Assembly (NCBI GenBank): GCA_934630735.1
Contig: CAKTWK010000005.1
Span: 21,899-85,898 of the forward strand
Direction of reading: 5' to 3'
From: an uncultured Collinsella sp.
GTDB lineage: Bacteria; Actinomycetota; Coriobacteriia; Coriobacteriales; Coriobacteriaceae
Length of the DNA stretch: 64,000 bases
In this document: positions 32,659 to 41,528 of the stretch, piece after piece
How positions within the stretch are numbered: position 1 is the first letter of the stretch
Layout of the letters: each line of letters opens with the position of its first letter
The notes under the pieces: generated by a model
Databases searched by the model: none
What the model saw: only the letters and a program-made list of their open reading frames with translations
What the model was told of the DNA's origin: nothing
Program-made: the position numbers and the translations under genes

Positions 32659-35103
32659 TTAGGCGTGGTCGCGCCAGCTGAGGACGCGCTGCTTCATACC
32701 CTCGATGTCGAGCACGCCTTCGGCGAAGCCTTTGCGCACGAGCTCCTCGGGAACGTACTCGTCGTAGCGATCAAAATAAGGCACCTCGCCGGGATAGACG
32801 AGCTCGATGGGGTCGAAGTCTTTTTCGGCCTCGGCTGCGAGCACCTCAAAGAACGTCTCCTCGTCGGCCTTCATCTTAAACTGCATAAAGTATGGACGCG
32901 ACGGATCGAGCCCGCGAAGGCCCAGCTCCGCGGCACACTTAATCTTGAGCATACGTTCGAGCGCCAGAAAGGCGTAGCTGCCTAGCCAGGGGAAGAGTAC
33001 CCAGGTGTCGCCGCCAAGGTTGATAAGCGGTTTAGTTCCTGCGCCCGAAATCTCGGCAGTATGACGAGCCTGCGCTAAGCGGGCCCGTGCGTTGCCCATG
33101 AGGTACGGATATGCCGCGTGCTCGTTGAGCGCCTTGCGCATGCGCTCGAGTACGTGTGTATTGATGTCGCCGGGGCAGTCGCCAAAGTAGGCCGGCACAC
33201 GGCCCTTGACCTGCGTGGCAAAGACGGTATGACGCTTCCAGTCCACTTCCTCGACAATCCAGCAGTGTCCGGCGATAGCGATGCGCTCACCGGGCGGTGG
33301 GGGATTGACGATCGTGCCCAACTCGGCCGATTCGCTGCGAACGGTAAACTCCTCGTTTTCCTGGAACACAGCGTAGAACTTAAAGTTGTTGATGATGCGC
33401 TCGCCCGCGAGGCCCACGATGAGTCCACCGCCCTCGGTGACCTGGATGTGGTCGATCTTGATGAGGTGGCGCAGCAGTACGCGATAGTCATCGGCCGAGA
33501 CGCGGTGGAAATAGCTGAGCGTGAGCACGCGCTGAGCAAGCTCGGCCGGTGTGAGCTCGCCGGTGCTGGCGAGCGTCGACATGGTCTGGTGATAGAGCAA
33601 ACTGTAGGGGAGTCGATCGAGCTCGGGTGGCTCGACCCACTTTTCTTCGCGATAGAGTTGTACCAGCGCGATGCCCTGCAGGAGCTTCCACGGAATGGTC
33701 TCGGGCATCATCGTGCGCGGCTCGGGCTCCTCCTCGCGCATGACAAACCACATCTCGGGCGGAAGATCGCGGCGGCCTGTGCGCCCCATGCGCTGCAAAA
33801 AGGAGCTGACGGTAAACGGTGCATCGATTTGGAACGCGCGCTCCAGGCGACCGATATCAATGCCGAGCTCCAACGTGGAGGTGGTGACGGTTGTCTGTGC
33901 CTGTTCCTCGTCGCGCATGAGCTCCTCGGCGGTCTCGCGTAGCGATGCCGAGAGGTTGCCATGATGGATGAGGAAGCGGTCTGGCTCGTGCCGGTTTTCA
34001 CAGTAGCTGCGCAACATGGAGCACACGGCCTCTGCCTCCTCGCGCGAGTTGGCAAAGACCAGGCACTTGCGGCCGCGGGTGTGTTCAAAGATGTAGCCCA
34101 TGCCGGGGTCGGCGTTGTCGGGTGCGGTGTCGGTGGGGTTGAGGAGCGTCTGTTCGGTTGCCTGCGGGATGTCGACTTCGCCCTCGGGGGCCGAGGAAGT
34201 GCGACGGTCTTTGGGGGCAGCCTTGCCCCGTGCCTGCTCGCGACGTTGGCGGCGTTCCTCCTGTGTGAGTTGTCCACTATGGCGCATATCTTGGGTGCTG
34301 ACGGGCAGTGCCGCGGGTGGTGCCGACTCAATGCGCTCGCAAGCGAGCATCTCAGCTTCCTGCGGACCTGTGCTCGTGAATCCTCGCTGCTGCGCCTGGG
34401 GACCTGAGTTGTAGAAGTGCTCCATGGAGATACGCCACACGCGGCGCGGCTCCTCAAAGCGGGGGATGACGCAGTCGCGTCCCGTCCCCTGCGACAGGAA
34501 GGCACCCGTGCGTTCCGGGTCGCCGATGGTGGCCGAAAGGCCAATGCGGCGGGGCTGCACGCCTGCCATGCGCGAGAGGCGCTCGATAAGGCAGAGCGTC
34601 TGCCCGCCGCGGTCACCGCGCATGAGCGAATGAACCTCGTCGATGACCACATAGCGCAGGTCGCAAAACATGCGCGGGATCGCCATGTGCTTATGGATCA
34701 GGAGCGCCTCGAGCGATTCGGGCGTAATCTGTAGGATACCGCTCGGTTTTTTGATGAGCTTAGCCTTGTGCGATTGCGAGACGTCGCCATGCCAGTGCCA
34801 GACGGGGATGTCGGCTTCTTCGCACAGGTCATTGAGACGGACGAACTGATCGTTGATGAGCGCTTTGAGGGGGCCAATGTAGAGGGCACCAACGCTTGCG
34901 GGCGGGTTCTCCCAAAACTCGGTGAGGATGGGAAAGAAGGCCGCTTCGGTTTTGCCGGATGCCGTGGATGCCGTCAGGAGTACATTGTCTTGCGTGTTAA
35001 AGATGGCATCTGCCGCCGCAACCTGGATGGAGCGCAGACTCTCCCAATCGTGGGAGTAGATGAAGTCTTGGATAAACGGGGCATATCGGTCAAAGGCGTT
35101 CAT
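32659..35103 (-). CDS. BrxHI/Lhr-like DEAD/DEAH helicase
   Basis: An 814-residue superfamily 2 helicase. Walker A is TASTASGKT (residues 44-52), motif II IDEVHSL, motif III GLSATIGD, and motif VI RMGRTGRRDLP; a Gln/Arg/Glu-rich insert of about 90 residues, probably disordered, separates the two RecA lobes. The C-terminal third lacks recognisable nuclease residues. It belongs with Lhr-type and BREX BrxHI helicases. ATG 35103 follows GAGGAGG. It is the third gene of the TerB/BrxD cluster, separated from brxD by 116 bp with a hairpin that may reduce its transcription. Confidence 0.82.
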   Translation of the reverse strand: MNAFDRYAPFIQDFIYSHDWESLRSIQVAAADAIFNTQDNVLLTASTASGKTEAAFFPILTEFWENPPASVGALYIGPLKALINDQFVRLNDLCEEADIPVWHWHGDVSQSHKAKLIKKPSGILQITPESLEALLIHKHMAIPRMFCDLRYVVIDEVHSLMRGDRGGQTLCLIERLSRMAGVQPRRIGLSATIGDPERTGAFLSQGTGRDCVIPRFEEPRRVWRISMEHFYNSGPQAQQRGFTSTGPQEAEMLACERIESAPPAALPVSTQDMRHSGQLTQEERRQRREQARGKAAPKDRRTSSAPEGEVDIPQATEQTLLNPTDTAPDNADPGMGYIFEHTRGRKCLVFANSREEAEAVCSMLRSYCENRHEPDRFLIHHGNLSASLRETAEELMRDEEQAQTTVTTSTLELGIDIGRLERAFQIDAPFTVSSFLQRMGRTGRRDLPPEMWFVMREEEPEPRTMMPETIPWKLLQGIALVQLYREEKWVEPPELDRLPYSLLYHQTMSTLASTGELTPAELAQRVLTLSYFHRVSADDYRVLLRHLIKIDHIQVTEGGGLIVGLAGERIINNFKFYAVFQENEEFTVRSESAELGTIVNPPPPGERIAIAGHCWIVEEVDWKRHTVFATQVKGRVPAYFGDCPGDINTHVLERMRKALNEHAAYPYLMGNARARLAQARHTAEISGAGTKPLINLGGDTWVLFPWLGSYAFLALERMLKIKCAAELGLRGLDPSRPYFMQFKMKADEETFFEVLAAEAEKDFDPIELVYPGEVPYFDRYDEYVPEELVRKGFAEGVLDIEGMKQRVLSWRDHA

Positions 35104-35184
35104 GGGACCTCCTCTCATCAACGGGCTGATCAACGCAACGGGCAACGGCTCGATATCTTGTAATATTGGCGTTTTCCCAGATAA

Positions 35185-35221
35185 AACCTGCCAAAATAAA
35201 CCTGTCCCTTTTTGGCAGGTT
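35185..35221 (-). terminator. Hairpin between brxD-like and helicase genes
   Basis: AACCTGCCAAAA (35185-35196) pairs perfectly with TTTTGGCAGGTT (35210-35221); the arm overlaps the brxD-like stop codon. On the minus strand the loop reads AGGGACAGGTTTA and the stem is followed by TTATC. It could be an attenuator, or a REP-like element of the GGGACAG group. Confidence 0.6.
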
Positions 35222-36524
35222 AGATGGTGAATTCGGCGAAGTTGCGGTCGCCGCCTGCAGTGCCGGTGCCGTCTGTTGCGGCTGCCGGCGCCAGCGCGTC
35301 GCCGCCGACGCTTTGCAGCAGCTCGGCCACATTTGCATCGGGGTTCTGACACAGGATATCGAGCAGCTCGATAAAGTCACGGATGACCTCACGCGGCGTC
35401 AAATGCGTATCGGCTCCCACGCGGCCGAACTCAATCTTGAGAAAGTCCACCAAGTCGTTCTCGGTAAGCGTGGGCGTCCAGCCAAAGTAGCCGGCATGGA
35501 TCTGCATGAGTTTTTCGATGAGCACTAGCAGCTCCTCATAGGTGAGTGGCTGCAGGCGGATGATGGGCGCGAGCATGTCCTTAAGGTCCTCGCGCGCAAA
35601 GCGGCCCTGAGCGAGTCGGCTTCGCAGGGCCTCGTAGGAGAACACGCCGCGGCGGCGGTCTTCGATGGAGGTTGGCGTGCCGCCCATGATCATGCCCAGG
35701 TACTGCGCCTTGCCCTGGAGCGTGTCGTTGTACATGGTCAGGATCTTCTCGTAGTTGTATTGGCGTGTGATGGCGTTGGGAATCTTATACAGATTCACGA
35801 GCTCGTCGATGAGCACCAGCATACCCTTGTAGCCGCTGCAGACCAAAAAGCGCGCAATGAGCTTAACGTAGTCGTACCAGTCGTCATCGCTGATGATGGT
35901 CGAGGAGCCCAGCTCGGCGCGTGCCTCGCTCTTGGTACGGTACTCGCCGCGAATCCATTTGGTCACGCGGCTCATAGCTTCTTCGTCGCCCTCGGATACG
36001 GCCGCGCGGTAGCGGCGGAGCATGCGGGCGAAGTCGAAGCCGTGGACCATTTCCTCGAGCGGGGCCAGTTGGGCATTGACGGCAGACTCATTGGCATCGG
36101 CACACGAGGCGACCCAGCGATCCAGGATAAGGTTGAGCGCACCGCCCTCGGGGCGCGTCTTGGTCGATATGTTGCGGATGAGCTCACGGTAGGTGGCAAG
36201 GCCCTGTCCCTGCCCGCCCTGCAGGCGGCGCTCGGGGGATAGGTCGGCATCGGCGACGACGAAACCCTCACCCATGGCGTGCGTGCGGATGGTCTGGAGC
36301 AAAAAGCTCTTGCCGGCGCCGTAACGACCGACTAGAAAGCGGAAGCTTGCGCCACCATCGGCAATGAGGCTCAGATCGGTGAGCAGGGCGCGGATCTCGA
36401 CCTCGCGCCCTACGGTGATGTAGGGAAGACCGATGCGCGGGACCACGCCGCCCTTGAGCGAGTTGAGAATGACGGCAGCGACGCGCTTGGGTACGCGGGG
36501 TGCTGCGGATGCGGTATCACTCAT
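35220..36524 (-). CDS. BREX-type P-loop ATPase (BrxD/DUF2791-like)
   Basis: A 434-residue ATPase. Walker A is GRYGAGKS at residues 66-73 within FRFLVGRYGAGKSFLL, Walker B is MLVLIDELVNL near residue 240, and the GTPTSIEDRRRGVFSYEAL segment matches the sensor region of DUF2791, the family that includes BrxD of type 2 BREX systems. Its start overlaps the stop of the TerB-domain gene by 8 bases, so the two are translationally coupled and probably act together. In BREX the ATPase is thought to power DNA handling, but the methylase and PglZ that define BREX are absent here. Confidence 0.85.
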   Translation of the reverse strand: MSDTASAAPRVPKRVAAVILNSLKGGVVPRIGLPYITVGREVEIRALLTDLSLIADGGASFRFLVGRYGAGKSFLLQTIRTHAMGEGFVVADADLSPERRLQGGQGQGLATYRELIRNISTKTRPEGGALNLILDRWVASCADANESAVNAQLAPLEEMVHGFDFARMLRRYRAAVSEGDEEAMSRVTKWIRGEYRTKSEARAELGSSTIISDDDWYDYVKLIARFLVCSGYKGMLVLIDELVNLYKIPNAITRQYNYEKILTMYNDTLQGKAQYLGMIMGGTPTSIEDRRRGVFSYEALRSRLAQGRFAREDLKDMLAPIIRLQPLTYEELLVLIEKLMQIHAGYFGWTPTLTENDLVDFLKIEFGRVGADTHLTPREVIRDFIELLDILCQNPDANVAELLQSVGGDALAPAAATDGTGTAGGDRNFAEFTI

Positions 36525-38262
36525 AGTCTAGGTATCCTCTCACGTCTGCTTCGTAGTCCTCGATAATTTGCGGTCCTGCCGCGCCAAATTCAATTACGGT
36601 GTCACCCACCAGGTCAAAGAGCGCTTCGTTGATGCTATCGACGAGCATGTCCTCACTCTTGCCCGACTGTGCCACCGCCGACGCCGTCTGCGCTGCGTTT
36701 TGCTCGAGTAGTGCTCGAAGATAGGCGTCTGCGGCGGGATCGAGTGCGGACGCGGTGTCGGCGGGCGCGGGCGTTGGCGCGAGGAGCGGGGCTACGACGC
36801 CAAACTGCTCGGTGGAGATGGTCGGATCGCTAGCCTCGTCCTGCTGCATGGTCGTCGCGACTGGTTCGGCGATCGTGTCGGCCACGGGCTCGGCTTCCCG
36901 TCGTTCGGCAACTGCCACCTCGGCATCCGCAAGCGTGCCGTCCTCGCGTTCCTCGTCGATCAAAAGCGCTTCGCGCGTTTGTGCGGCAGCGCTCCGAATG
37001 TGCCCCAGCTGGCTCAAATCGATATCGATCTTGACGGGCTGGTGTGCGGCGTCCCACGAAAGCCATGCCACAATCTCGTCATCGATAATCTTGGCCAGAT
37101 ATTTGGGGACCTTTTCTTCCTTAAGGGGATGGGCGGGGTCCAGCGCCAGGCGCAGGCGTTGGTCGCAGGCGCGCATCATTTCACCGAGCTTGCTGCTCTT
37201 TTGCCTACTACCGTGGATACGCATGCATTCCCAAAAGCCGTTTTGGCAACGGTAGATATGGATAGGGTCCAGACGGTACTCGCAGTCCTCATGGCGCTCG
37301 GGCGCAAAGAATACGGCCGAGGCAAACATGGTATAGGGCATGGCCGTCTCCTCCCCAAACAAGCTCGCTACGATGCCGGTCTTTCGGTGCGTGTCATAGT
37401 AGCGCGCCATACGGACATACACGGCGCATGCCACGTGGCGCAGGTCGCGATGGTGGGAACGGTCGAGCCGTGAGTTATTCAAGTTGTACGTCGAGAGCGC
37501 GTCGATGGCAGCCATGAGCCGCTCCTCATGCGCCTCATCGGGCGGAAGGGGGAGCGTGGGCTCGGATTTCTTTCGACGCGCAGGCGGCAGGTCCGACGGC
37601 GCCGGCGCGGGTACAAGGTCTCGCGCTGCGCGGCGCAGCTCGATGAGGGCGTTGTCGAATGCGACGGTTTTAGAGTCGCGAAGCAGCTTGGGGTCGAGCT
37701 CATGGAACACGGCGTAGTCCTGCAGCCACACGCGTGCGAAACGGTCGATGCCGGGTTCAAAGGCGCGATAGGCATCCCAGAATGCCTTGATCTTGTCATA
37801 GCCGTCACGCGGATTGTCGACGCCAATGCCGCAAATCAATTCGTAGAGATACAGAAAAGCAAACGAGGTCGATGTCTCCTCGATATTGCCGCGGCGCACT
37901 TGGGCACGCCAGGTAAAGTAGCCGCGCAACTGTCGATCGCTCATGGCATTGTAGGTGGGAAAGTACGACTTAAAGGTGCCGTTGTAGGGGCAATCGTCCT
38001 CGAAGTCGGCCATCAGCAGGCCTTGGCGGTAAAAGAGCTCCGCCTCCGATAGCCAACGTCCCGCGCCGCCTTTGGGATCATCTTGCCAGCGTGATATCTC
38101 GCGCATCTTGCGGTACTGGTCGGGGAGGAAGTTCTGCATCTGACGACCGGTCTTGAGAATCGGCTCGTCAGCATAGATTTCGTTTGAGAAGCGGGCGGAC
38201 TGATGGGTCCGGGCCTCGGCCATAATGCGCTCGATGAGCATCTTGACGTCCTGGTCGGCCAC
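36517..38262 (-). CDS. TerB-N / TerB-C domain protein
   Basis: A 581-residue protein, first gene of the cluster. The N-terminal 250 residues match TerB-N (FKSYFPTYNAMSDRQLRGYF, then WRAQVRRGN and AFLYLYELICGIG). The last 75 residues match TerB-C (NEALFDLVGDTVIEFGAA, then IIEDYEADVRGYL). A low-complexity acidic linker of about 90 residues separates them, and no classic metal-binding TerB core is obvious in between. TerB-N/TerB-C proteins have been linked by comparative genomics to helicase and ATPase partners in DNA-processing or defence modules, as here. Biochemical function unknown. Confidence 0.82.
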   Translation of the reverse strand: MADQDVKMLIERIMAEARTHQSARFSNEIYADEPILKTGRQMQNFLPDQYRKMREISRWQDDPKGGAGRWLSEAELFYRQGLLMADFEDDCPYNGTFKSYFPTYNAMSDRQLRGYFTWRAQVRRGNIEETSTSFAFLYLYELICGIGVDNPRDGYDKIKAFWDAYRAFEPGIDRFARVWLQDYAVFHELDPKLLRDSKTVAFDNALIELRRAARDLVPAPAPSDLPPARRKKSEPTLPLPPDEAHEERLMAAIDALSTYNLNNSRLDRSHHRDLRHVACAVYVRMARYYDTHRKTGIVASLFGEETAMPYTMFASAVFFAPERHEDCEYRLDPIHIYRCQNGFWECMRIHGSRQKSSKLGEMMRACDQRLRLALDPAHPLKEEKVPKYLAKIIDDEIVAWLSWDAAHQPVKIDIDLSQLGHIRSAAAQTREALLIDEEREDGTLADAEVAVAERREAEPVADTIAEPVATTMQQDEASDPTISTEQFGVVAPLLAPTPAPADTASALDPAADAYLRALLEQNAAQTASAVAQSGKSEDMLVDSINEALFDLVGDTVIEFGAAGPQIIEDYEADVRGYLDYE

Positions 38263-38351
38263 CGCCCTCTCCTCTCCCTATACGGTGTCGGTGACCCCAT
38301 ATCATAGCACAGCATCAAACAGATGTTCGAGATACCGCTGTGTAGATAGAT

Positions 38352-39068
38352 TTAGAACAGGAGGGCGTAGATGACGGCGATGACGACGGAGGGAAGCATG
38401 TTGGCCGTGCGGAAGGTCTGAGGTCGAATAAGGTTAACGCCAACACAGAAGATGAGCATGGAGCCCACAAGCGAAAGGCTGTCGAGGGCTGCGGTGGTCA
38501 TGATGGGGGAGAGTGCGCCGGCAAAAAGCGTGATCGTGCCCTGGAATACGGCAACGGGCAGGGCCGAGAAGATGCAGCCGCGGCCAAGCGAGGCCGTCAT
38601 GGTGCAGACGATGATGCAGTCCAGCGCGCCCTTCAGGGCAAGCGTGGACCAGTCGCCGAGCAGACCGTCCTGAATCGATCCTACGATGGCCATGGCGCCG
38701 ATGCACACGGTGAGCGATGCCGAGACAAAGGCGTTGGTGAACTCGTTATCGCCCTCACTGCCGGTTTTGCGCTTGAGCCATTCGCCGAGGTTCTCGATGG
38801 CGGCCTCCAGGTTGATGGCCTCGCCGATGAGCGAACCGAGGGCAAATGAGACGATAAGCATGGTGGTACCGGTGGTCGTCAACGCCTCTCCATCGATAAC
38901 GAGCATCTTTTGCATGGTGCCGCCCAGGCCGATAAACAGAACGCACAACCCCGACGCCTTCATGAGCGTGTCTTGGATGCGGGGCGTAATGAAGCGCCCA
39001 CCCATGAGGCCCAGCAGACCGCCCGCGATCAAAAGCGCGACGTTGATGATCGTTCCTAAACCCGGCAT
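38352..39068 (-). CDS. DUF554 membrane protein
   Basis: A 238-residue integral membrane protein with about seven hydrophobic segments and the DUF554 signature (GTIINVALLIAGGLLGLMGG at the start, EAAIENLGEWLK in a loop, DCIIVCTMTASLGRGCIFSA and the final NMLPSVVIAVIYALL). CAGGAGGG precedes ATG 39068; the upstream in-frame ATG at 39092 is less likely. The family is a putative transporter of unknown substrate. It lies downstream of, and on the same strand as, the exported-protein cluster, separated by 89 bp. Confidence 0.85.
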   Translation of the reverse strand: MPGLGTIINVALLIAGGLLGLMGGRFITPRIQDTLMKASGLCVLFIGLGGTMQKMLVIDGEALTTTGTTMLIVSFALGSLIGEAINLEAAIENLGEWLKRKTGSEGDNEFTNAFVSASLTVCIGAMAIVGSIQDGLLGDWSTLALKGALDCIIVCTMTASLGRGCIFSALPVAVFQGTITLFAGALSPIMTTAALDSLSLVGSMLIFCVGVNLIRPQTFRTANMLPSVVIAVIYALLF

Positions 39069-39157
39069 GAACCCTCCTGTAATTGATGCCAACGCGGCAA
39101 TCGTAGCAGAACGGGGAGGGGGACGCTCAGCATCCGAGCCAAGCGACGGTTAGCGGT

Positions 39158-40558
39158 CTAGGACAGGACGGGACTAAAGTCGAAGCGCAGCGTCATGAGG
39201 TGCTGCGGGGATTCGATGGCTGCGGCAATGATGTCGGCATCTCGTGCACGATCGAACCCTTCAAGTTCCATTTGATAGGGGACGTCTTCTTGGATACCGA
39301 TGCGACGAGGAACCAAAAGCTTGGTTCCGTCGAATTCTTCGGTTCGCGTTCCGTCTGCTGCAACGGAATAAAGGTGCAACTTGGCGGTCGTTGTGGCATC
39401 AAGTGCCGAGATAGCTTGGATATCGTTCGATGCGCTCCTTGCTCCCATTGCTGTAAGTGCCGTAGGCGCGACGACTTCACCCGAAGGCAAAAAGACGAGC
39501 TCGACGGTATTGGGGAATGCGATGAGGATATTTTTGCGGCGGGGCCCACCGGCAGCGACTGGCTCAATGCTTGCGGCATCGACGGTTTCCGTGTGGTCGA
39601 GCGCGACCATCATGCAACAGTTGCCTTCGTCGACATCTGGGGGAGCGGCAAAGTCCAGGCCGTCTTTCGGTTGGGGATCGCCTAGTTCGGTGGCGGTGCC
39701 GCCTGGCTTCTCGAGAGGAGCCGCAGCGTTGTCTTCTGATGATGCATCGTCTGCATCGTCAACATGTGCCGGTGCGTCTGCGACCTCGTCTTTGGGGGAT
39801 TTGTCATTATCGCTAGATATAGGAGCAGCAATCCCGACGGACCCCACTCCGTGCCATGTCATTTGGAGCAGCGCCGGATCGGCGAGAATGCGCTGCACAC
39901 CTTGCGCCTGGGTATCGATATTGATGGGGGCGGGTTCTGATCCGCGCGTGAGGATGAGCGAGCCCTTCTGTCTGGCGCTTTGAGCCTCTTGGTCGTCCGC
40001 GTCGCCGGCGTAGAACAGCAAAGGCGCATCTCCCGTTGCGATGGCTTCGGTGTCCGCCTTGGTCAGTCGCAGCGATGCCGTAAAGGAGATGATGGGCTGC
40101 GCGCCATCGACATTCGAAGGAACGCAGCCCAGGCATACACCCCCTTCTTCTTCATAGGCCGCGCTGTCGAAGACGACCTTCGCCCCGTTCGCCGAGTCAT
40201 CGACCGAGTCAATATCGATGCGCAGCTCTAGGTCGCATGGGTCGCCATCGGCGTCGACTGCGGCCGATTTCCATGTGCAGATGGCACAACCTGTCTGGGG
40301 GCCGTTCTCCTTGTCCGGTCGCTTGATATCCACGACTATCGAGTCGGCCGTATTGCGGTGAAGGCATCCCGAGGTTCGGACCGTGGCGTGTGCGAGCGAA
40401 AAACGTTGGCAGGCGACGATGCCCGACGAATTCGCCACGGGGTTCAGAGCTTGCGGTAAGGAGTTTGCCGTGGCGGGCGTCGCCCAAGCGGCGAGAGGCG
40501 TACCGCTCGCCAGTGCGCTGCAGAGCGCGGCAACGGGCAAAAGGTTTTTGGGTGCCAT
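39158..40558 (-). CDS. Large secreted protein of unknown function
   Basis: A 466-residue protein with a likely signal peptide at residues 1-26 or so (PVAALCSALASGTPLAAWAT). The mature part has six to eight cysteines in pairs (CAICTW, VCLGCVP, NCCMM), suggesting disulphides or metal binding, two stretches with a beta-strand pattern and an acidic Asp/Ala-rich linker around 250-300. No family was recognised. It is the last of five closely packed genes for exported or membrane proteins; the 40-bp gap to the previous gene and the same strand suggest one transcript. Confidence 0.65.
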   Translation of the reverse strand: MAPKNLLPVAALCSALASGTPLAAWATPATANSLPQALNPVANSSGIVACQRFSLAHATVRTSGCLHRNTADSIVVDIKRPDKENGPQTGCAICTWKSAAVDADGDPCDLELRIDIDSVDDSANGAKVVFDSAAYEEEGGVCLGCVPSNVDGAQPIISFTASLRLTKADTEAIATGDAPLLFYAGDADDQEAQSARQKGSLILTRGSEPAPINIDTQAQGVQRILADPALLQMTWHGVGSVGIAAPISSDNDKSPKDEVADAPAHVDDADDASSEDNAAAPLEKPGGTATELGDPQPKDGLDFAAPPDVDEGNCCMMVALDHTETVDAASIEPVAAGGPRRKNILIAFPNTVELVFLPSGEVVAPTALTAMGARSASNDIQAISALDATTTAKLHLYSVAADGTRTEEFDGTKLLVPRRIGIQEDVPYQMELEGFDRARDADIIAAAIESPQHLMTLRFDFSPVLS

Positions 40559-40597
40559 GGTTCTCCTATCTATTCCGCGTACTCCGGTCGTGCTTGG

Positions 40598-40858
40598 CTA
40601 TTGGTTGCGTTTGATGTGCAGGCCAAGGCACGTCAGTCCTGTTCCCGCCGTGGCGACGCCTACCGCAATGAGTTGCCGGGTGTCGCTCGTCTGAGCGAGC
40701 GGCTCGTGACGGCTGTCGCGATTAAGGCCCGAAAGGTCGACGGTCACTTCTGTGGCCGCCTGTGCTTGCTCTTGTTGAGCAAAGGCCATGGCAGGTGCGG
40801 ACGCCAAGATGCCGACGATGGCGGCCAGTGCAATCGCCTTAGGACGTGGCGTGCGCAC
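40598..40858 (-). CDS. Small exported protein with possible sorting-like tail
   Basis: An 86-residue protein from GTG 40858, which overlaps the end of the preceding gene by 20 bases. Residues 1-28 form a signal peptide (KAIALAAIVGILASAPAMAF), a short extracellular part of about 25 residues follows, then LAQTSD at 54-59, a hydrophobic segment (LIAVGVATAGTGLTCLGL) and the basic end HIKRNQ. The tail has the order motif, membrane helix, positive charge that is seen in sortase substrates, with LAQTS in place of LAxTG or LPxTG. The longer in-frame ORF to 40948 has no signal sequence at its start. Function unknown. Confidence 0.6.
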   Translation of the reverse strand: MRTPRPKAIALAAIVGILASAPAMAFAQQEQAQAATEVTVDLSGLNRDSRHEPLAQTSDTRQLIAVGVATAGTGLTCLGLHIKRNQ

Positions 40859-41441
40859 CGGGCTCGACCGTCCAGGTGATGCTTGCCACTTGATCTCCCG
40901 TACCGGTGGCGTGGTAGATGTCACGCGTGACGCGGGCGACGTGGCCACTCACATTGAGCTTGATTTTGTCCGTTCCGTCGGTAATGCCCTGGTACTTCAT
41001 GTCGAAGCTTGCGTCTTTGGAAAGATCGAGGCCCGTAGTCTGAGTCGCCGAGCTGGCATCCTTTTCTCCCTTATCGGGGCCAACCTTAAAATCGATGGAG
41101 TTCTGGGCCGAGCCCGTCTTTGCGTCTGCAACGATTGTCCAGTCGTTCTTGGCCGTGACCTTCATGTTGGTGACGTGGATGCCATATGCCGAGAGGTTGT
41201 CGATGGTAATCGTCTTGTCGGAGGGTCCTACAAGCGTTCCGTCGGCTTTGGCGGCAAAGGGGATGACCGTTGGCGCCTTAAACGAAACATTGCTAATGTC
41301 GGCCTTCACCGTCACATCGGTGGTTCCAACGCGCACCTCTGCCATGGCCGCCGTTGGCGCGGCGCCCATCGCAAGTGCGAGCGCAAGCCCTGCGCCCACG
41401 GCGAGTGCCCTGGCTCCGCTCAGGTTCATGGGTGTGTTCAT
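40839..41441 (-). CDS. Exported beta-rich protein of unknown function
   Basis: A 200-residue protein with a clear signal peptide (residues 1-34, ALAVGAGLALALAMGAAPTA, cleavage after AMA). The mature domain of about 165 residues is rich in Val, Thr, Asp and Lys with alternating hydrophobic residues, the pattern of an immunoglobulin-like or WxL-type beta sandwich, and ends ITWTVEPGAHATS. GAAAGGAT precedes ATG 41441. It resembles the small exported structural proteins of Gram-positive surface clusters, but no specific family can be named. Confidence 0.65.
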   Translation of the reverse strand: MNTPMNLSGARALAVGAGLALALAMGAAPTAAMAEVRVGTTDVTVKADISNVSFKAPTVIPFAAKADGTLVGPSDKTITIDNLSAYGIHVTNMKVTAKNDWTIVADAKTGSAQNSIDFKVGPDKGEKDASSATQTTGLDLSKDASFDMKYQGITDGTDKIKLNVSGHVARVTRDIYHATGTGDQVASITWTVEPGAHATS

Positions 41442-41528
41442 AATCGATCCTTTCTGCTCGTCACGGACTGTTTCCGTGATGGTTGGACGAATGGGGACAG
41501 GATGCTGCCCCTGCGAGCGCGTCGGCCA

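Noticed and set aside
32659..38262. A complete BREX system
   Set aside because: Only BrxD-like and BrxHI-like proteins are present. PglX, PglZ, BrxC/PglY and BrxA/B are absent from flanking genes.
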